From Spirochaetota bacterium (lineage in GTDB: Bacteria; Spirochaetota; UBA4802; JAKQUI01): 64,000 nt of DNA. The position numbers and the translations under genes are program-made. The stretch's first letter is position 1; every line of letters starts with the position of its first letter. The notes beneath the pieces are model-generated. The model was not told the DNA's origin, searched no databases, and saw only the letters and a program-made list of their open reading frames with translations. Below, piece after piece: positions 42,988 to 51,671 of the stretch. The stretch is taken from positions 186,001 to 250,000 of the forward strand of contig JAKQUI010000077.1 in the NCBI GenBank assembly GCA_029562645.1, written 5' to 3'.

Positions 42988-43962
42988 TCAGCGCTCGCGC
43001 GCCGATTTGTTGTAGATGGCGGCGGCCGAAAGGTAATTGTCGTCGTGCAGCAGATAGGCGAGCATCTTCTCCTTGAACTCGGGCTTGGTAAGCCACTTCC
43101 CGGTGGCGTAGGCGACCGGCTCGATCGAATCTCCCGTGCGGGAAAAGATCCCGCCGGAGCAGGTCACCATCTTCCTGGTGAACGAGCCCTGCTGGCTATC
43201 GCATATCCCCACCGCAAAGATGATCTCGTCCGGACGCAGCGGCCGCATGAAATACGCATCCAGGGTGACCGTTACGCCGCCCTGCCACACCGCCAGAAAG
43301 CCCGCCCAGCCGAGCGTCTCGTCGAGCAGGGTGATGAGCGGGCCCGGATGCACGTGATCGTCCGTGATGGTGTTGAGCTCGTTCGCCGGCAGCCCCCCCG
43401 CCCGGTCGCTGAAAAAGCAGATCATGATCACCGATCCGTCGGGTTGGTCCCTGAACTCGTACAGTCGATACCGGTGGAGGTCCTGAAACGTCTGACGGAA
43501 GATGAGCCGGTCGGAGAAATCGGGCATGAGAAATGAATTGTGGCTCAGGGCGTTCACGGCGAGCCGTTCGCTCAGTTTCCGGACGCGCTCCTCGTGCGCG
43601 GGGTTAACCGCGTTTTTAATTGTCGCGGAAAGATAGGGCAGGACGCCGCCCGGTGTGCGGATCGCGCCATGGAAGGCATCCTCCCGTTTTTCAATGCCGA
43701 TGTCGACGGTGTCCCCGAGCGCCAGTCGCTCGCCGCCGAAGCGAAAGCGGGTGTCCAGCGGGTATCGGTCCATGGTCCCGTCGATGAGGTCGGTAAGCTC
43801 GATAAGCGCCGTCATCCCCATCCCCCCGTGGGGTATGCCCGGCCACCCCTCGTGCTTCTTCTCGATGGTGATGCGCGCCTGCGCGCCTGTGTCCGTTGCG
43901 GTGTAGTCGGTAAAGATAAATCCGTCGGTTCCGCAGTAATAACATCGTGTGTGCTCTTTCAT
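42988..43962 (-). CDS. tandem double-hotdog thioesterase-like protein
   Basis: A 324-residue protein with two hotdog folds. The first (about 30-120) has EGWPGIPHGGMGMTALIEL and RFRFGGERLALGDTVDI; the second (about 195-290) has DHVHPGPLITLLDETLGWAGFLA, TVTLDAYFMRPLRPDEIIF, a PaaI/4HBT-like pattern. The N-terminus CYYCGTDGF has a Cys pair. Such proteins hydrolyse acyl-CoA or acyl-ACP thioesters; the substrate is unknown. The stop abuts that of the DraG-like gene directly (42987/42988). Confidence 0.8.
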   Translation of the reverse strand: MKEHTRCYYCGTDGFIFTDYTATDTGAQARITIEKKHEGWPGIPHGGMGMTALIELTDLIDGTMDRYPLDTRFRFGGERLALGDTVDIGIEKREDAFHGAIRTPGGVLPYLSATIKNAVNPAHEERVRKLSERLAVNALSHNSFLMPDFSDRLIFRQTFQDLHRYRLYEFRDQPDGSVIMICFFSDRAGGLPANELNTITDDHVHPGPLITLLDETLGWAGFLAVWQGGVTVTLDAYFMRPLRPDEIIFAVGICDSQQGSFTRKMVTCSGGIFSRTGDSIEPVAYATGKWLTKPEFKEKMLAYLLHDDNYLSAAAIYNKSARER

Positions 43963-44066
43963 GGTGCGCGGGGAGCGTTTCTCGTCATATCCAGAGTATT
44001 GTCAATGGGCTGTCACTCGAACAGTATAACAGTTACGACCCGTCGGGGCGAAATAAAAGAAAATAT

Positions 44067-44095
44067 TTGACAAAAATGCCGATATTTTATATAGT
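44067..44095 (+). promoter_or_regulatory. strong sigma-70-type promoter
   Basis: TTGACA (44067-44072), 17-base spacer, TATAGT (44090-44095): the best promoter match in the window. Transcription from about 44102 gives a leader of about 120 bases before the ATG at 44222. Confidence 0.7.
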
Positions 44096-44221
44096 TCAAT
44101 GGTATCGAGTGTATTTCGTATGATACGTATGAGCTCCCATGAGGGGGGATCATCAATCCCGGTTACCGATAAACGGAGTTTGGCGGTAATGTGCAGGTAG
44201 ACCAGACAGGGAGGTTCCGCA

Positions 44222-45250
44222 ATGTCAATCATTAAAACCCCAAAAACTTTCGTCGCGATCGTCATCGCCGGTTTGCTGCTCGTCGCCGCGAATGCCTTTT
44301 CCTGGGAGTTTGTCGATATTAACTTTATACCGCTTAATTTAGAGAACATATCGCGCTACAACGAGGACCGCATCGCCTATCAGCAGATCCAGTTTTCGGT
44401 CCCCGAGAACGGGTTTTCGCTCGTTGACAATTCCTTCGCAAGCCTTCTGATCATTCGCGACCGTAAGATGTATCTTCTCTATGACGGCTTTGACAATGCC
44501 GCGGACGTGTATCAGAAGAAGCAGATTCAGGAAACGGAAAACAAGCTCATCAGCAATGACGCCCTGTGGGTCAATAAGATCGACGGCAAGCCGGATTACA
44601 TCCGCATCACCGATCGCAAGATCGAGTTGATGATGAAGGTCGACTCCGCCGCCGACGGCACCACGAAGGCCCCCGCGGGCGCAGCCGCCCCAAAGGGCGA
44701 AAAACCTGCGTCCGAGAGCGAGAAAAATTTTGTGGCGAAGAACTTCCAAACGCTCTACACCAATGTCCGCAACGAGTTTATCAAGCGGCACGTGAATATC
44801 TTCCGCCAGCTCATGATCGACCGCAAGGAGTCCGGGCTTGTGGTCGATCGGCAGCCGCTCCCCAAACGGCTGTTCCTCGGTCACGGCACCAATGAGGTCA
44901 CCAAGTACTCGACCCGGGTCACGGCGAAAACGCTCGATGAAAAGCTCTACGTCGCCGAGGACGCCGACGGCGACGGCGTGTGCGAGACGTTCACCGTGCA
45001 TCTTCCCGACGCCTTCAACTGGGGGAACAAGTCCGGTCCGAATATTATTTTCATTTACAAGAACCGCGAGAAGGACATTCAAGAGATGATCGGGGCGCTG
45101 ACGAACGACGCCTATTACGGAACGGACGAAGAGGCCAAGACCATCAAGGAAGAGATGCGGGATTCATTTCCCAAGGAAGACGATGTCCAGAAGGTCAAGA
45201 ACTGGATCGACAATCTCGTCCCGACCATCGAACAGAATACGAAGAAATAG
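44222..45250 (+). CDS. secreted protein with EF-hand-like calcium loop, unknown
   Basis: A 342-residue exported protein with signal MSIIKTPKTFVAIVIAGLLLVAANAFS. No family recognised. Features: an acidic/Ala/Pro linker near 145-165, a charged helical stretch (NVRNEFIKRHVNIFRQLMIDRKE), and EDADGDGVCETFTVHLPDAF near 245, in which DADGDGVCE matches a D-x-D-x-DG calcium-binding loop. GGGAGG precedes the ATG. A near-consensus promoter lies 120 bases upstream, so it is probably well expressed, as a single-gene unit convergent with the PHP gene. Confidence 0.75.
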   Translation: MSIIKTPKTFVAIVIAGLLLVAANAFSWEFVDINFIPLNLENISRYNEDRIAYQQIQFSVPENGFSLVDNSFASLLIIRDRKMYLLYDGFDNAADVYQKKQIQETENKLISNDALWVNKIDGKPDYIRITDRKIELMMKVDSAADGTTKAPAGAAAPKGEKPASESEKNFVAKNFQTLYTNVRNEFIKRHVNIFRQLMIDRKESGLVVDRQPLPKRLFLGHGTNEVTKYSTRVTAKTLDEKLYVAEDADGDGVCETFTVHLPDAFNWGNKSGPNIIFIYKNREKDIQEMIGALTNDAYYGTDEEAKTIKEEMRDSFPKEDDVQKVKNWIDNLVPTIEQNTKK

Positions 45251-45253
45251 CCC

Positions 45254-46147
45254 TCACCGGCGAACGCGCGCGGCGAGTTCCTCGAAATAGCGGTAGTGGT
45301 TGCCCGTCACCCCTCCGATGGTGATGAGCGGCTTCGAGGTGGGGCCGTGGAAGTCGGAACCGGCGGTCACGGCAAGCGCGCGTCGTTCTGCAAAGCCCAG
45401 ATAATACGAGATATCCTCGGCGGTGTGATAGGTCGAGATCGCCTCGATGCCGTCGAGTCCCATCGACGCGATCTCGTCCAGCCAGTCCCGATTGCGCACG
45501 AAGACGGGGTGCGCGAGCACCGCAACCCCGCCGGCCGCGTGTATGCAATCGATCCCCTCGTCGATGCCGATTGAATCGAACGGAACATACGCCGCCGCGC
45601 CATGCCCGAAATACTCGCGATAGAAGTTGATGATGCGGTCGCTTTCCTTTGGGCCGCCGAAATACTCGGCGAGGCGCTGATCGGAACGGTTCGCGTCGTT
45701 TTCGAAGACCTCGATGATGATGGACGTGGCCGCCGGGGCCCGCCCGCCGGTGCGCTGCCATACGCGCTCGTTGTCGAGCGCGAAGCCCAGACCGCGCAGG
45801 GCGTCGATGCGACGCTGGGCGATAACGGTGCGAAGCGTTCGTATGCCGGTCAGGGTCTCCTGGAGGCGGCGGTTGTCGGGATCGACGAAATAACCCAGAA
45901 CATGCTGTTGTGAGCCGTCGCGCGGGAACATGGTGGTGAGCTCCACCCCGGGAACGTACCGGACAGGGTGTGCGCCGGTGAGGCTCAGGGCGACGGGTAT
46001 GGACTCGACGGAATCATGGTCGGTGATGGAGATGACGGACACGCCCGACTCGTGCGCCATGGCGAAGATCGCATCGACGGGGTAGTCGGCGTCCTCGCTG
46101 AAGCTTGAGTGAATGTGCAGGTCGATCGGTGTATCGAAATCTGTCAT
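45254..46147 (-). CDS. PHP-domain phosphoesterase
   Basis: A 297-residue PHP protein of the YciV/TrpH (RNase AM / 3',5'-nucleoside bisphosphate phosphatase) type. Metal-binding motifs: IDLHIHSSFSEDADYP, ISITDHDSVESI, PGVELTTMF, VAVLAHPVFV, and VTAGSDFHGP near the C-terminus. The start at 46147 puts the first motif near residue 10, as usual. Single gene; the region between it and the next minus-strand gene carries the terminator at 46211-46240. Confidence 0.92.
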   Translation of the reverse strand: MTDFDTPIDLHIHSSFSEDADYPVDAIFAMAHESGVSVISITDHDSVESIPVALSLTGAHPVRYVPGVELTTMFPRDGSQQHVLGYFVDPDNRRLQETLTGIRTLRTVIAQRRIDALRGLGFALDNERVWQRTGGRAPAATSIIIEVFENDANRSDQRLAEYFGGPKESDRIINFYREYFGHGAAAYVPFDSIGIDEGIDCIHAAGGVAVLAHPVFVRNRDWLDEIASMGLDGIEAISTYHTAEDISYYLGFAERRALAVTAGSDFHGPTSKPLITIGGVTGNHYRYFEELAARVRR

Positions 46148-46210
46148 CGCGGTCCTCGTGCGCCATGATGAGGCCGCACGAGGATTTGCGTCAATCACTT
46201 GACCTTGGAA

Positions 46211-46240
46211 AACAAAAACGGCGCCATTGGCGCCGTTTGT
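46211..46240 (-). terminator. terminator of the M23 gene 46262-47002
   Basis: AAACGGCGCC (46216-46225) and GGCGCCGTTT (46229-46238) form a perfect 10-bp stem with an ATT loop. On the minus strand the stem runs into TTTTGTTTTCC, a U-tract, about 25 bases after the M23 stop. Confidence 0.85.
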
Positions 46241-46261
46241 TATCATGCGAGCGGACGGGAA

Positions 46262-47002
46262 CTACTTCCAGCTTTTAATCGAGTGGGGCTTTTGAATGTT
46301 CTCGATGCGCGGGAGAAAATCGAGCGGATCGAGCGGGATGTCGTTGCAGCGCACCTCGAAGTGAAGGTGGTTCCCCGTCGAGTTCCCGGTGCTGCCCACA
46401 AGGGCGATGATCTGCCCCTTTTGCACGAAGTCGCCCTCCTTGACGAGGTTGACCGAGTTGTGCGCATAGCGGGTCATGAGATTGTTCTTGTGCTCGATGG
46501 CGACGGTGAGGCCGTATCCGCCGCAGTAGCGGGCGTAGATCACGCGTCCGCTCTGAGCGGCATGGATCGGGGTCTCGCGCGTCGAGGGGATGTCCACGCC
46601 TGGATGAAAGCGCCCCCAGCGGTTCCCGAGTACAGACGAGATGTGCCCGAAGGTCCTGATGGGCCAGAAAAACTTGTCGGCCTGGTCCTCGACGGTTTGC
46701 CGCGTAATGCCCTTGGATTCGAGCTCCTTGAGATACTCCTTCGAGTAGGGAAAAAAGACATAATTATTGACGAGGGGCCCGTACCCGTTGGTCCCATTAA
46801 TCGTATAGACGTCTTTGGGGTCGACCGAAAACTTTTTCGCATAGGCATGCAGGGTGCCCGGCGAGTCCACCTGTATCCATTTCCCCAGCGATCCGCGATA
46901 TTGCTGGATGGCGTTGGAATCGACTTGAATGCTGTGCGCCGATACCGCTGTCGCGAGTAAGAGGATAAGCGCTATGCATAGGTATTTCGTTGTGTGCTTC
47001 AT
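46262..47002 (-). CDS. secreted M23 peptidase with LysM-like N-terminal part
   Basis: A 246-residue exported M23 endopeptidase. After the signal (about 1-22) residues 45-95 look LysM-like (GTLHAYAKKFSVDPKDVYTING; NNYVFFPYSKEYL), a peptidoglycan-binding fold. The M23 domain (about 115-230) has all ligands: RFHPGVDIP (His, Asp), TRYAHNSVNLV, and HLHFEVRCND (intact HLH). It likely cuts peptide cross-links in the cell wall, in contrast to the altered M23 protein at 11611-12624. It has its own terminator and upstream control region. Confidence 0.93.
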   Translation of the reverse strand: MKHTTKYLCIALILLLATAVSAHSIQVDSNAIQQYRGSLGKWIQVDSPGTLHAYAKKFSVDPKDVYTINGTNGYGPLVNNYVFFPYSKEYLKELESKGITRQTVEDQADKFFWPIRTFGHISSVLGNRWGRFHPGVDIPSTRETPIHAAQSGRVIYARYCGGYGLTVAIEHKNNLMTRYAHNSVNLVKEGDFVQKGQIIALVGSTGNSTGNHLHFEVRCNDIPLDPLDFLPRIENIQKPHSIKSWK

Positions 47003-47060
47003 GATCGCTCCTGACTATTTTGTAGCGAACTTGCCGGTGTATGATGCGTTGCCCGGAGCC

Positions 47061-47078
47061 GCATATGTGTGTATATGC
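47061..47078. repeat. inverted repeat upstream of the M23 gene
   Basis: GCATAT (47061-47066), GTGTGT, ATATGC (47073-47078): a perfect 6-bp palindrome with a six-base centre, about 60 bases upstream of the M23 start. It could be an operator or a leader hairpin. A TTGACA on the minus strand at 47168-47173 lies further upstream. Confidence 0.35.
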
Positions 47079-47207
47079 TCCACAGGCCGGCATGCGTCAT
47101 CAACCGCTACATTTTTGGCTTCTTTTATGTGTTTGCCCCTGTCCATTTAGATCAGTGGGTCAAATAATGTCAAATTTTTTTTAATAAATAAACCCATCCG
47201 TGCTTTT

Positions 47208-48044
47208 TTATTGCACAAGGCTTTGTATTACGGCAAGGCTGTAATCACTTTTGATATGTCTGCGGCGCAGACAAAAATTATTACGGGTGATAATATTTGG
47301 GCCGTAGTCGGTCGAAAAAACGCGTGTATACCCGGCGCGGCGACTCACGTCAATGACGCGATCGTCGTAATGGCCGTAGGGAAAGGCCAGGAGCCGGACC
47401 GGTTTCTTCAGGTACAGCTCGATCAATCGGCGGGACATGACGAGCTCGTCGAAGAGGCGCTTTCGGGCGTCGGGGTTATCGCTGGCCGAAAGCCGAACCA
47501 GATCTCGGTGGCTTATCGTATGGCTCTGCACGTCAATGCCGGCCTGCTGCATCTCCCGGAGTCGCGACCAGGTGAGATTGGTGTCGGCGCGGGAATAGAT
47601 GGTATCGGCGTACACGAACAGGGTGACCGGATATCCGAATTCCCGCACCAGGGGCAGGAGCTTTGTGTACATGGCGAAGAAGCCGTCGTCGAAGGTGATG
47701 GCGATCACCCGCTCGCGATAGGGCCGCGGCCGCTCGAGGCGGTCGACCAGCTCGGCGAGCGGGATCACCCGTATGCCGGCCGTGCGATAGTACTCGAAGT
47801 GCGCGCGCAGCGTATCGAGCCCGAGCGAGAATGGCCCTTTGCCGTCGATGTTGTGGTACAGCACGATGGGGACCTCGAGCAGGCGCGAGGTGATCTCCGT
47901 GCGGCGGCGCTCCCAGCCGGGCAGGGTGGTCACGAGGTAGTCGTCGAGGGCGCCCGTCGGGAGCGCGAACAGGCCGATGGCGATCGCGAGCGCCGCTCCC
48001 GCCGGCAGGGCGAGGATGAGGGCCGTGTGTTTCATACTATACAT
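47208..48044 (-). CDS. membrane-anchored polysaccharide deacetylase (NodB fold)
   Basis: A 278-residue protein with one N-terminal helix (about 5-28) and a NodB deacetylase domain (about 55-275): VPIVLYHNIDG, ITFDDGFFAMY (catalytic Asp and metal Asp), VQSHTISHRDL (the two metal His), and LLAFPYGHYDDRVIDV. It removes acetyl groups from peptidoglycan or another GlcNAc polymer at the cell surface. An internal ATG at 48035 is an alternative start. It is divergent from dapF and fits the cell-wall theme of this part of the window. Confidence 0.9.
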   Translation of the reverse strand: MYSMKHTALILALPAGAALAIAIGLFALPTGALDDYLVTTLPGWERRRTEITSRLLEVPIVLYHNIDGKGPFSLGLDTLRAHFEYYRTAGIRVIPLAELVDRLERPRPYRERVIAITFDDGFFAMYTKLLPLVREFGYPVTLFVYADTIYSRADTNLTWSRLREMQQAGIDVQSHTISHRDLVRLSASDNPDARKRLFDELVMSRRLIELYLKKPVRLLAFPYGHYDDRVIDVSRRAGYTRVFSTDYGPNIITRNNFCLRRRHIKSDYSLAVIQSLVQ

Positions 48045-48135
48045 ATCGTTCCGCCGGCGGCGGAAAAAGTGTATTTTTTATGTTGATTTTTATGCGCCGT
48101 CGGGGCATGATCCGTGCGGCAACGGAGGCGGCGGC

Positions 48136-48975
48136 ATGATTCCCTTCACGAAGATGCACGGCATCGGAAACGATTATCTGTACCTGGACGCGCGCACCCG
48201 CGCGGTGAAAAACCCCGGACGGCTCTCGCGCGAGATGAGCGACCGGCACTTCGGGGTCGGTTCGGACGGGCTGATCCTCGTCATGAAGTCGAAGCGCGCC
48301 GATTTCCGCATGCGGATCTTCAATCCCGACGGGAGCGAGGCCGAGATGTGCGGCAACGGCATCCGGTGCTTCGCCAAGTACGTGTACGATCGGCGATTCA
48401 CGAAAAAAACCGTGATGGCCATCGAGACCATGGCCGGCATCATGCCGGTGCGGGTGTCCGTTCGCGGCGGGAAGGTGAGCGCGGCCACCGTCGACATGGG
48501 GGAGCCGGTGCTCCAGCGCGAGCGCATCCCCATGATCGGCGCGCCCGGCATGGTGATCGACGAGCCGCTGCCGCTCGACGGGGTCCGCTTCAACGTCACG
48601 TCGCTTTCGATGGGGAACCCGCACGCGGTCATTTACGTGGAGGACGTTGAGCGCTTCCCGGTCGAGAAATACGGTCCGCTCATCGAGCGCCATGACCTCT
48701 TCCCCAACCGCACCAATGTGGAGTTCGTCGAGGTCGTGAACGACCGCGAGATCATCCAGCGCACCTGGGAGCGCGGCACCGGCGAGACGCTCGCCTGCGG
48801 CACCGGGGCCTCCGCCGCGGTGGTGGCGGGATGCCTGTCGCGCAACGCCGCGCGTTCGGTGACGGTCCGCCTGCGGGGGGGCGCCCTTCGCGTGGAATGG
48901 AAGGAGCGCGACAATCGCGTGTATCTTACCGGTCCGGCGGTCGAGGTGTTCGAGGGAAGCTGGCCGAACGCGTAA
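48136..48975 (+). CDS. dapF: diaminopimelate epimerase
   Basis: A 279-residue DapF, which converts LL- to meso-diaminopimelate for lysine and peptidoglycan synthesis. The two catalytic cysteines are in AEMCGNGIRCFAKYVYD and TLACGTGASAAVVAG; the N-terminus FTKMHGIGNDYLYLD is typical. GGAGGCGGCGGC before the ATG at 48136 fixes the start. No other dap gene adjoins it. Meso-DAP is the residue in the cell-wall peptides that the nearby M23 and amidase proteins would cleave. Confidence 0.96.
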   Translation: MIPFTKMHGIGNDYLYLDARTRAVKNPGRLSREMSDRHFGVGSDGLILVMKSKRADFRMRIFNPDGSEAEMCGNGIRCFAKYVYDRRFTKKTVMAIETMAGIMPVRVSVRGGKVSAATVDMGEPVLQRERIPMIGAPGMVIDEPLPLDGVRFNVTSLSMGNPHAVIYVEDVERFPVEKYGPLIERHDLFPNRTNVEFVEVVNDREIIQRTWERGTGETLACGTGASAAVVAGCLSRNAARSVTVRLRGGALRVEWKERDNRVYLTGPAVEVFEGSWPNA

Positions 48976-49103
48976 CGTCGTTACTCCGCGCAGGAGATGC
49001 GATGAGAATAGAGATCTTATCCTGCCAGTTGCAGAAATTGGCTCTCAGTGCGGGGCAATCTCTGCTCTCCATTCTTGCATTAATGTTTTCCAAGGGGAAA
49101 TTC

Positions 49104-49679
49104 ATGAAGATCAAGGTACAATCAGTAATATTAATTGGAGCACTGGTCATGGTCTCGGCGGCGAGTGTTGTACTGGAAAATGAAATTAACGCACAGGGAA
49201 CGACGCATAAGATTGGACAGAAAGGCCCGGCGGGGGGATGGATTTTCTATGACAAGGGGAATTCTGATGGAGGGTGGAGATATCTTGAAGCCGCAGCGGA
49301 GGATCAGGGACTCGCAAAATGGGGTTGTTCCGAAAAAACAATTCCCGGAGCACAGGGCAAAGCCATTGGAACCGGAAAAGCAAATACTGATGCAATAATT
49401 AAACACTGTGAAGAAGCAGAAATGGCTGCAAAAGTTGCGGTTAACTATCGGGGCGGCGGAAAAAGCGACTGGTTTTTACCATCGATCGACGAGCTCGCTC
49501 TGATGTATAAAAATTTACATAAAGCCCGTGTCGGCGGTTTCCGTATTTATGATGTTTATTGGAGCTCATCTGAGGCCATTTCGAGTAACACTGCGTGGGT
49601 ACGGTTCTTCGATAAAGATGTACAGGACTATAGCGATAAGCAATACCGAAAAAAGGTTCGGGCGGTCCGGGCATTTTAA
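49104..49679 (+). CDS. secreted Lcl/DUF1566-domain protein
   Basis: A 191-residue exported protein. The signal peptide is about 1-27 (MKIKVQSVILIGALVMVSAASVVL). The mature part is one Lcl_C/DUF1566-like domain: KGPAGGWIFYDKGNSDGGWRYLEAA, GKAIGTGKANTDAIIKHCEE, GKSDWFLPSIDELALMYKNL and the closing YWSSSEA ... VRAVRAF. The family occurs on many bacterial surfaces, often as multi-copy repeats. The gene is clearly more AT-rich than dapF before it. A second in-frame ATG at 49002 has an even better ribosome site (CAGGAG) but gives an odd N-terminal extension without a signal; see findings. Confidence 0.8.
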   Translation: MKIKVQSVILIGALVMVSAASVVLENEINAQGTTHKIGQKGPAGGWIFYDKGNSDGGWRYLEAAAEDQGLAKWGCSEKTIPGAQGKAIGTGKANTDAIIKHCEEAEMAAKVAVNYRGGGKSDWFLPSIDELALMYKNLHKARVGGFRIYDVYWSSSEAISSNTAWVRFFDKDVQDYSDKQYRKKVRAVRAF

Positions 49680-49721
49680 GCTGTTGTGGGATTGTGATGC
49701 GCGTGACGGAACAATCGTTTG

Positions 49722-50387
49722 TTAAATTCCCATCTCCCAGATGTTCCGGTTGGGGATGCCCTTTTCGAGGACATGGACGATTTTCACTGACGGGATGTTT
49801 TCCGTGATCGTTTTCGCGACGGCCTGGCGGAACATGACCTCGGAGCCCGGCAGCACCTTCATCGATTCCTTCACCTGCGCGAGCGCGATATCCACGGCGC
49901 ACCGCTCCTCGTGGATCCACACCTTCCGCACGATGACGTCGACCGGGACCGTGAACGAGGTGTTCTCGAAATCGGAGCCGCGGGCGACTAGCTTCACCAG
50001 GGTGCGCGCAAACTCCTCACGATCGTCGAGCGGCTCAACGCGTCGCGTCTCCTTGATGAGCGTTTTGCCGTCGGGGTTGGGCAGATAGACGGTGACGGTC
50101 GCGCGCGAATCGAGCACGGGCAGCGACGGATAGATCGCGAGCGGATTGCGGTCCGTAAGATAGCTTATGGCGAGATAATCGAACAGGCAGATGAGCGCGA
50201 TGACGAGCACGTACAGGCGGTTCCGCCGGGTGGCGTCGGTCGGGATGCGGTCGCGCCCCTTCTCGATGAGCTCCTGCACCGCGGGAAGGAATCGGGCGAT
50301 CCGCTCGCGCGGCCGGATCTCGCGAGCGCCGACGACGATGCGGTCCTTCGCCGAAGCGACTGCCTGTTTGATGTGTGCGATGTTCAT
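49722..50387 (-). CDS. GerMN-domain membrane protein
   Basis: A 221-residue protein with a cytoplasmic basic region, one helix (about 58-80: LYVLVIALICLFDYLAISYL) and a GerMN-like domain (about 95-215) with TVTVYLPNPDGKTLIKETRRV and a closing PSVKIVHVLEKG. GerMN domains are found in spore and envelope proteins and often sit with amidases; the link to the wall is known only in part. It follows the amidase gene by 54 bases on the same strand, third in the aroC-amidase-GerMN run. Confidence 0.8.
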   Translation of the reverse strand: MNIAHIKQAVASAKDRIVVGAREIRPRERIARFLPAVQELIEKGRDRIPTDATRRNRLYVLVIALICLFDYLAISYLTDRNPLAIYPSLPVLDSRATVTVYLPNPDGKTLIKETRRVEPLDDREEFARTLVKLVARGSDFENTSFTVPVDVIVRKVWIHEERCAVDIALAQVKESMKVLPGSEVMFRQAVAKTITENIPSVKIVHVLEKGIPNRNIWEMGI

Positions 50388-50441
50388 TGGTGTGCGTCCC
50401 CCCGTCCGATGCGGCTATTGACGGCGCCGGAGGCCAAAAAG

Positions 50442-51665
50442 TCATTTAATTTTTATCATCGTATTGTATTTTTTAATAAACTCTATCACGCCGTTTCCGA
50501 TCCCCGCCGCGACCCGACGCTGATACTCCGGGCGCGTAAGCTGTTGCGCCTCCCCCGCATTGGTGATGTAGCCGATCTCGACGAGGGTCGCGGGCATGAG
50601 CGCCCCCCGGAGCACGAAAAAATCGGCCTTTTTGACGCCCCGCGGACGGGCCGGACGCATGGTCGCTTTCATCTCGCGCAGAATGGTCTTGGACAAGAGC
50701 GCGCTTTCTTTCTGGATTTGCGTGGTGAGCATGAGCGCTTCGACATACTCCACGTCGTTGTACGATTTCCGCCGCGAGCGGTCCTCGAGGATGACCACGT
50801 TGTTCTCGAGCGCGGCGGTGGTGCGCGCCTCCTCGTTGGTCGGGTTTTGCGACAGAAAGTAGGTCTCGAAGCCGGCGATGCGGCGTGCGATGGAGGCGTT
50901 CACGTGGATGCTCACGAAGATGCCGTTCGTGTTGCTTTTGAGCTGCCGGTTGGCGATCTCCGTGCGGCGCCCCAGCTCGATGAAGCTGTCGCCCGTTCGG
51001 GTCATGATCACCGTGACGCCGGGAAGCTGCGCGCGCAGATGACGCTCGAGCGCCCGCGCGACCTTGAGCGTGATCGTTTTCTCCTTGATGCGCCCGCGGC
51101 CGATGGCGCCCGGATCGTGGCCGCCGTGCCCGGCGTCGACGACGATGAAGCCGATGCGGTCCTTGCGCCGGTCGGCGGGATCGACGCGGTCGCGATCGTC
51201 GGGTTTCGTCCGGTCGCGCGGTGTCCCGTCACGGGGGCGGGTCACCGTGAAAGCCGACTCGGCGCGCGTGATGTCGCGGTCCGGATACAATCGGGAAAAC
51301 ATGCCCCGGAAGAGCGCCTCGGGGATCAGCACCTCGCCGTTTTTCCGCGTCACCGGATAGGCCGCCCTGACCAGGGCCCCGTTCGCCAGGGCCACCGCAA
51401 ACCCCACCTGGTATACGGCGACGCGGCTGTCGCGGTACAGCTTGCCGCGCTGGGTGATGATGTCGAAGGAGGTGTCGATCCGCAGGGCGGCGACCAGGTC
51501 GTGCAGCGAAACGTACTCGCGCGCGTCGATGCGCACGATGGGCAGCGAAACGGAATCCGCACGCGACGGGCTCAGGGGCGTTCGCGGCAGGCAGATGAAC
51601 ACGATGAGGCCGGCCGCGAGACACCGCGTCAGTCGGAGCGTCCCGTGTCGGCGCCTCGGTGTCAC
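50442..51665 (-). CDS. N-acetylmuramoyl-L-alanine amidase (Amidase_3)
   Basis: A 407-residue exported cell-wall amidase. After the signal (about 1-37) an N-terminal beta-rich part (about 40-150) resembles the copper-amine-oxidase-N/AMIN-like wall-binding domains. The Amidase_3 domain (about 175-400) has the zinc and catalytic residues in VVDAGHGGHDPGAIG, IKEKTITLKVARAL (Glu), FVSIHVNASIA and TLVEIGYITNAGE. It cuts the bond between N-acetylmuramic acid and L-alanine, needed for cell separation. It starts 6 bases after the aroC stop. Confidence 0.94.
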   Translation of the reverse strand: MTPRRRHGTLRLTRCLAAGLIVFICLPRTPLSPSRADSVSLPIVRIDAREYVSLHDLVAALRIDTSFDIITQRGKLYRDSRVAVYQVGFAVALANGALVRAAYPVTRKNGEVLIPEALFRGMFSRLYPDRDITRAESAFTVTRPRDGTPRDRTKPDDRDRVDPADRRKDRIGFIVVDAGHGGHDPGAIGRGRIKEKTITLKVARALERHLRAQLPGVTVIMTRTGDSFIELGRRTEIANRQLKSNTNGIFVSIHVNASIARRIAGFETYFLSQNPTNEEARTTAALENNVVILEDRSRRKSYNDVEYVEALMLTTQIQKESALLSKTILREMKATMRPARPRGVKKADFFVLRGALMPATLVEIGYITNAGEAQQLTRPEYQRRVAAGIGNGVIEFIKKYNTMIKIK

Positions 51666-51671
51666 GCCCGC

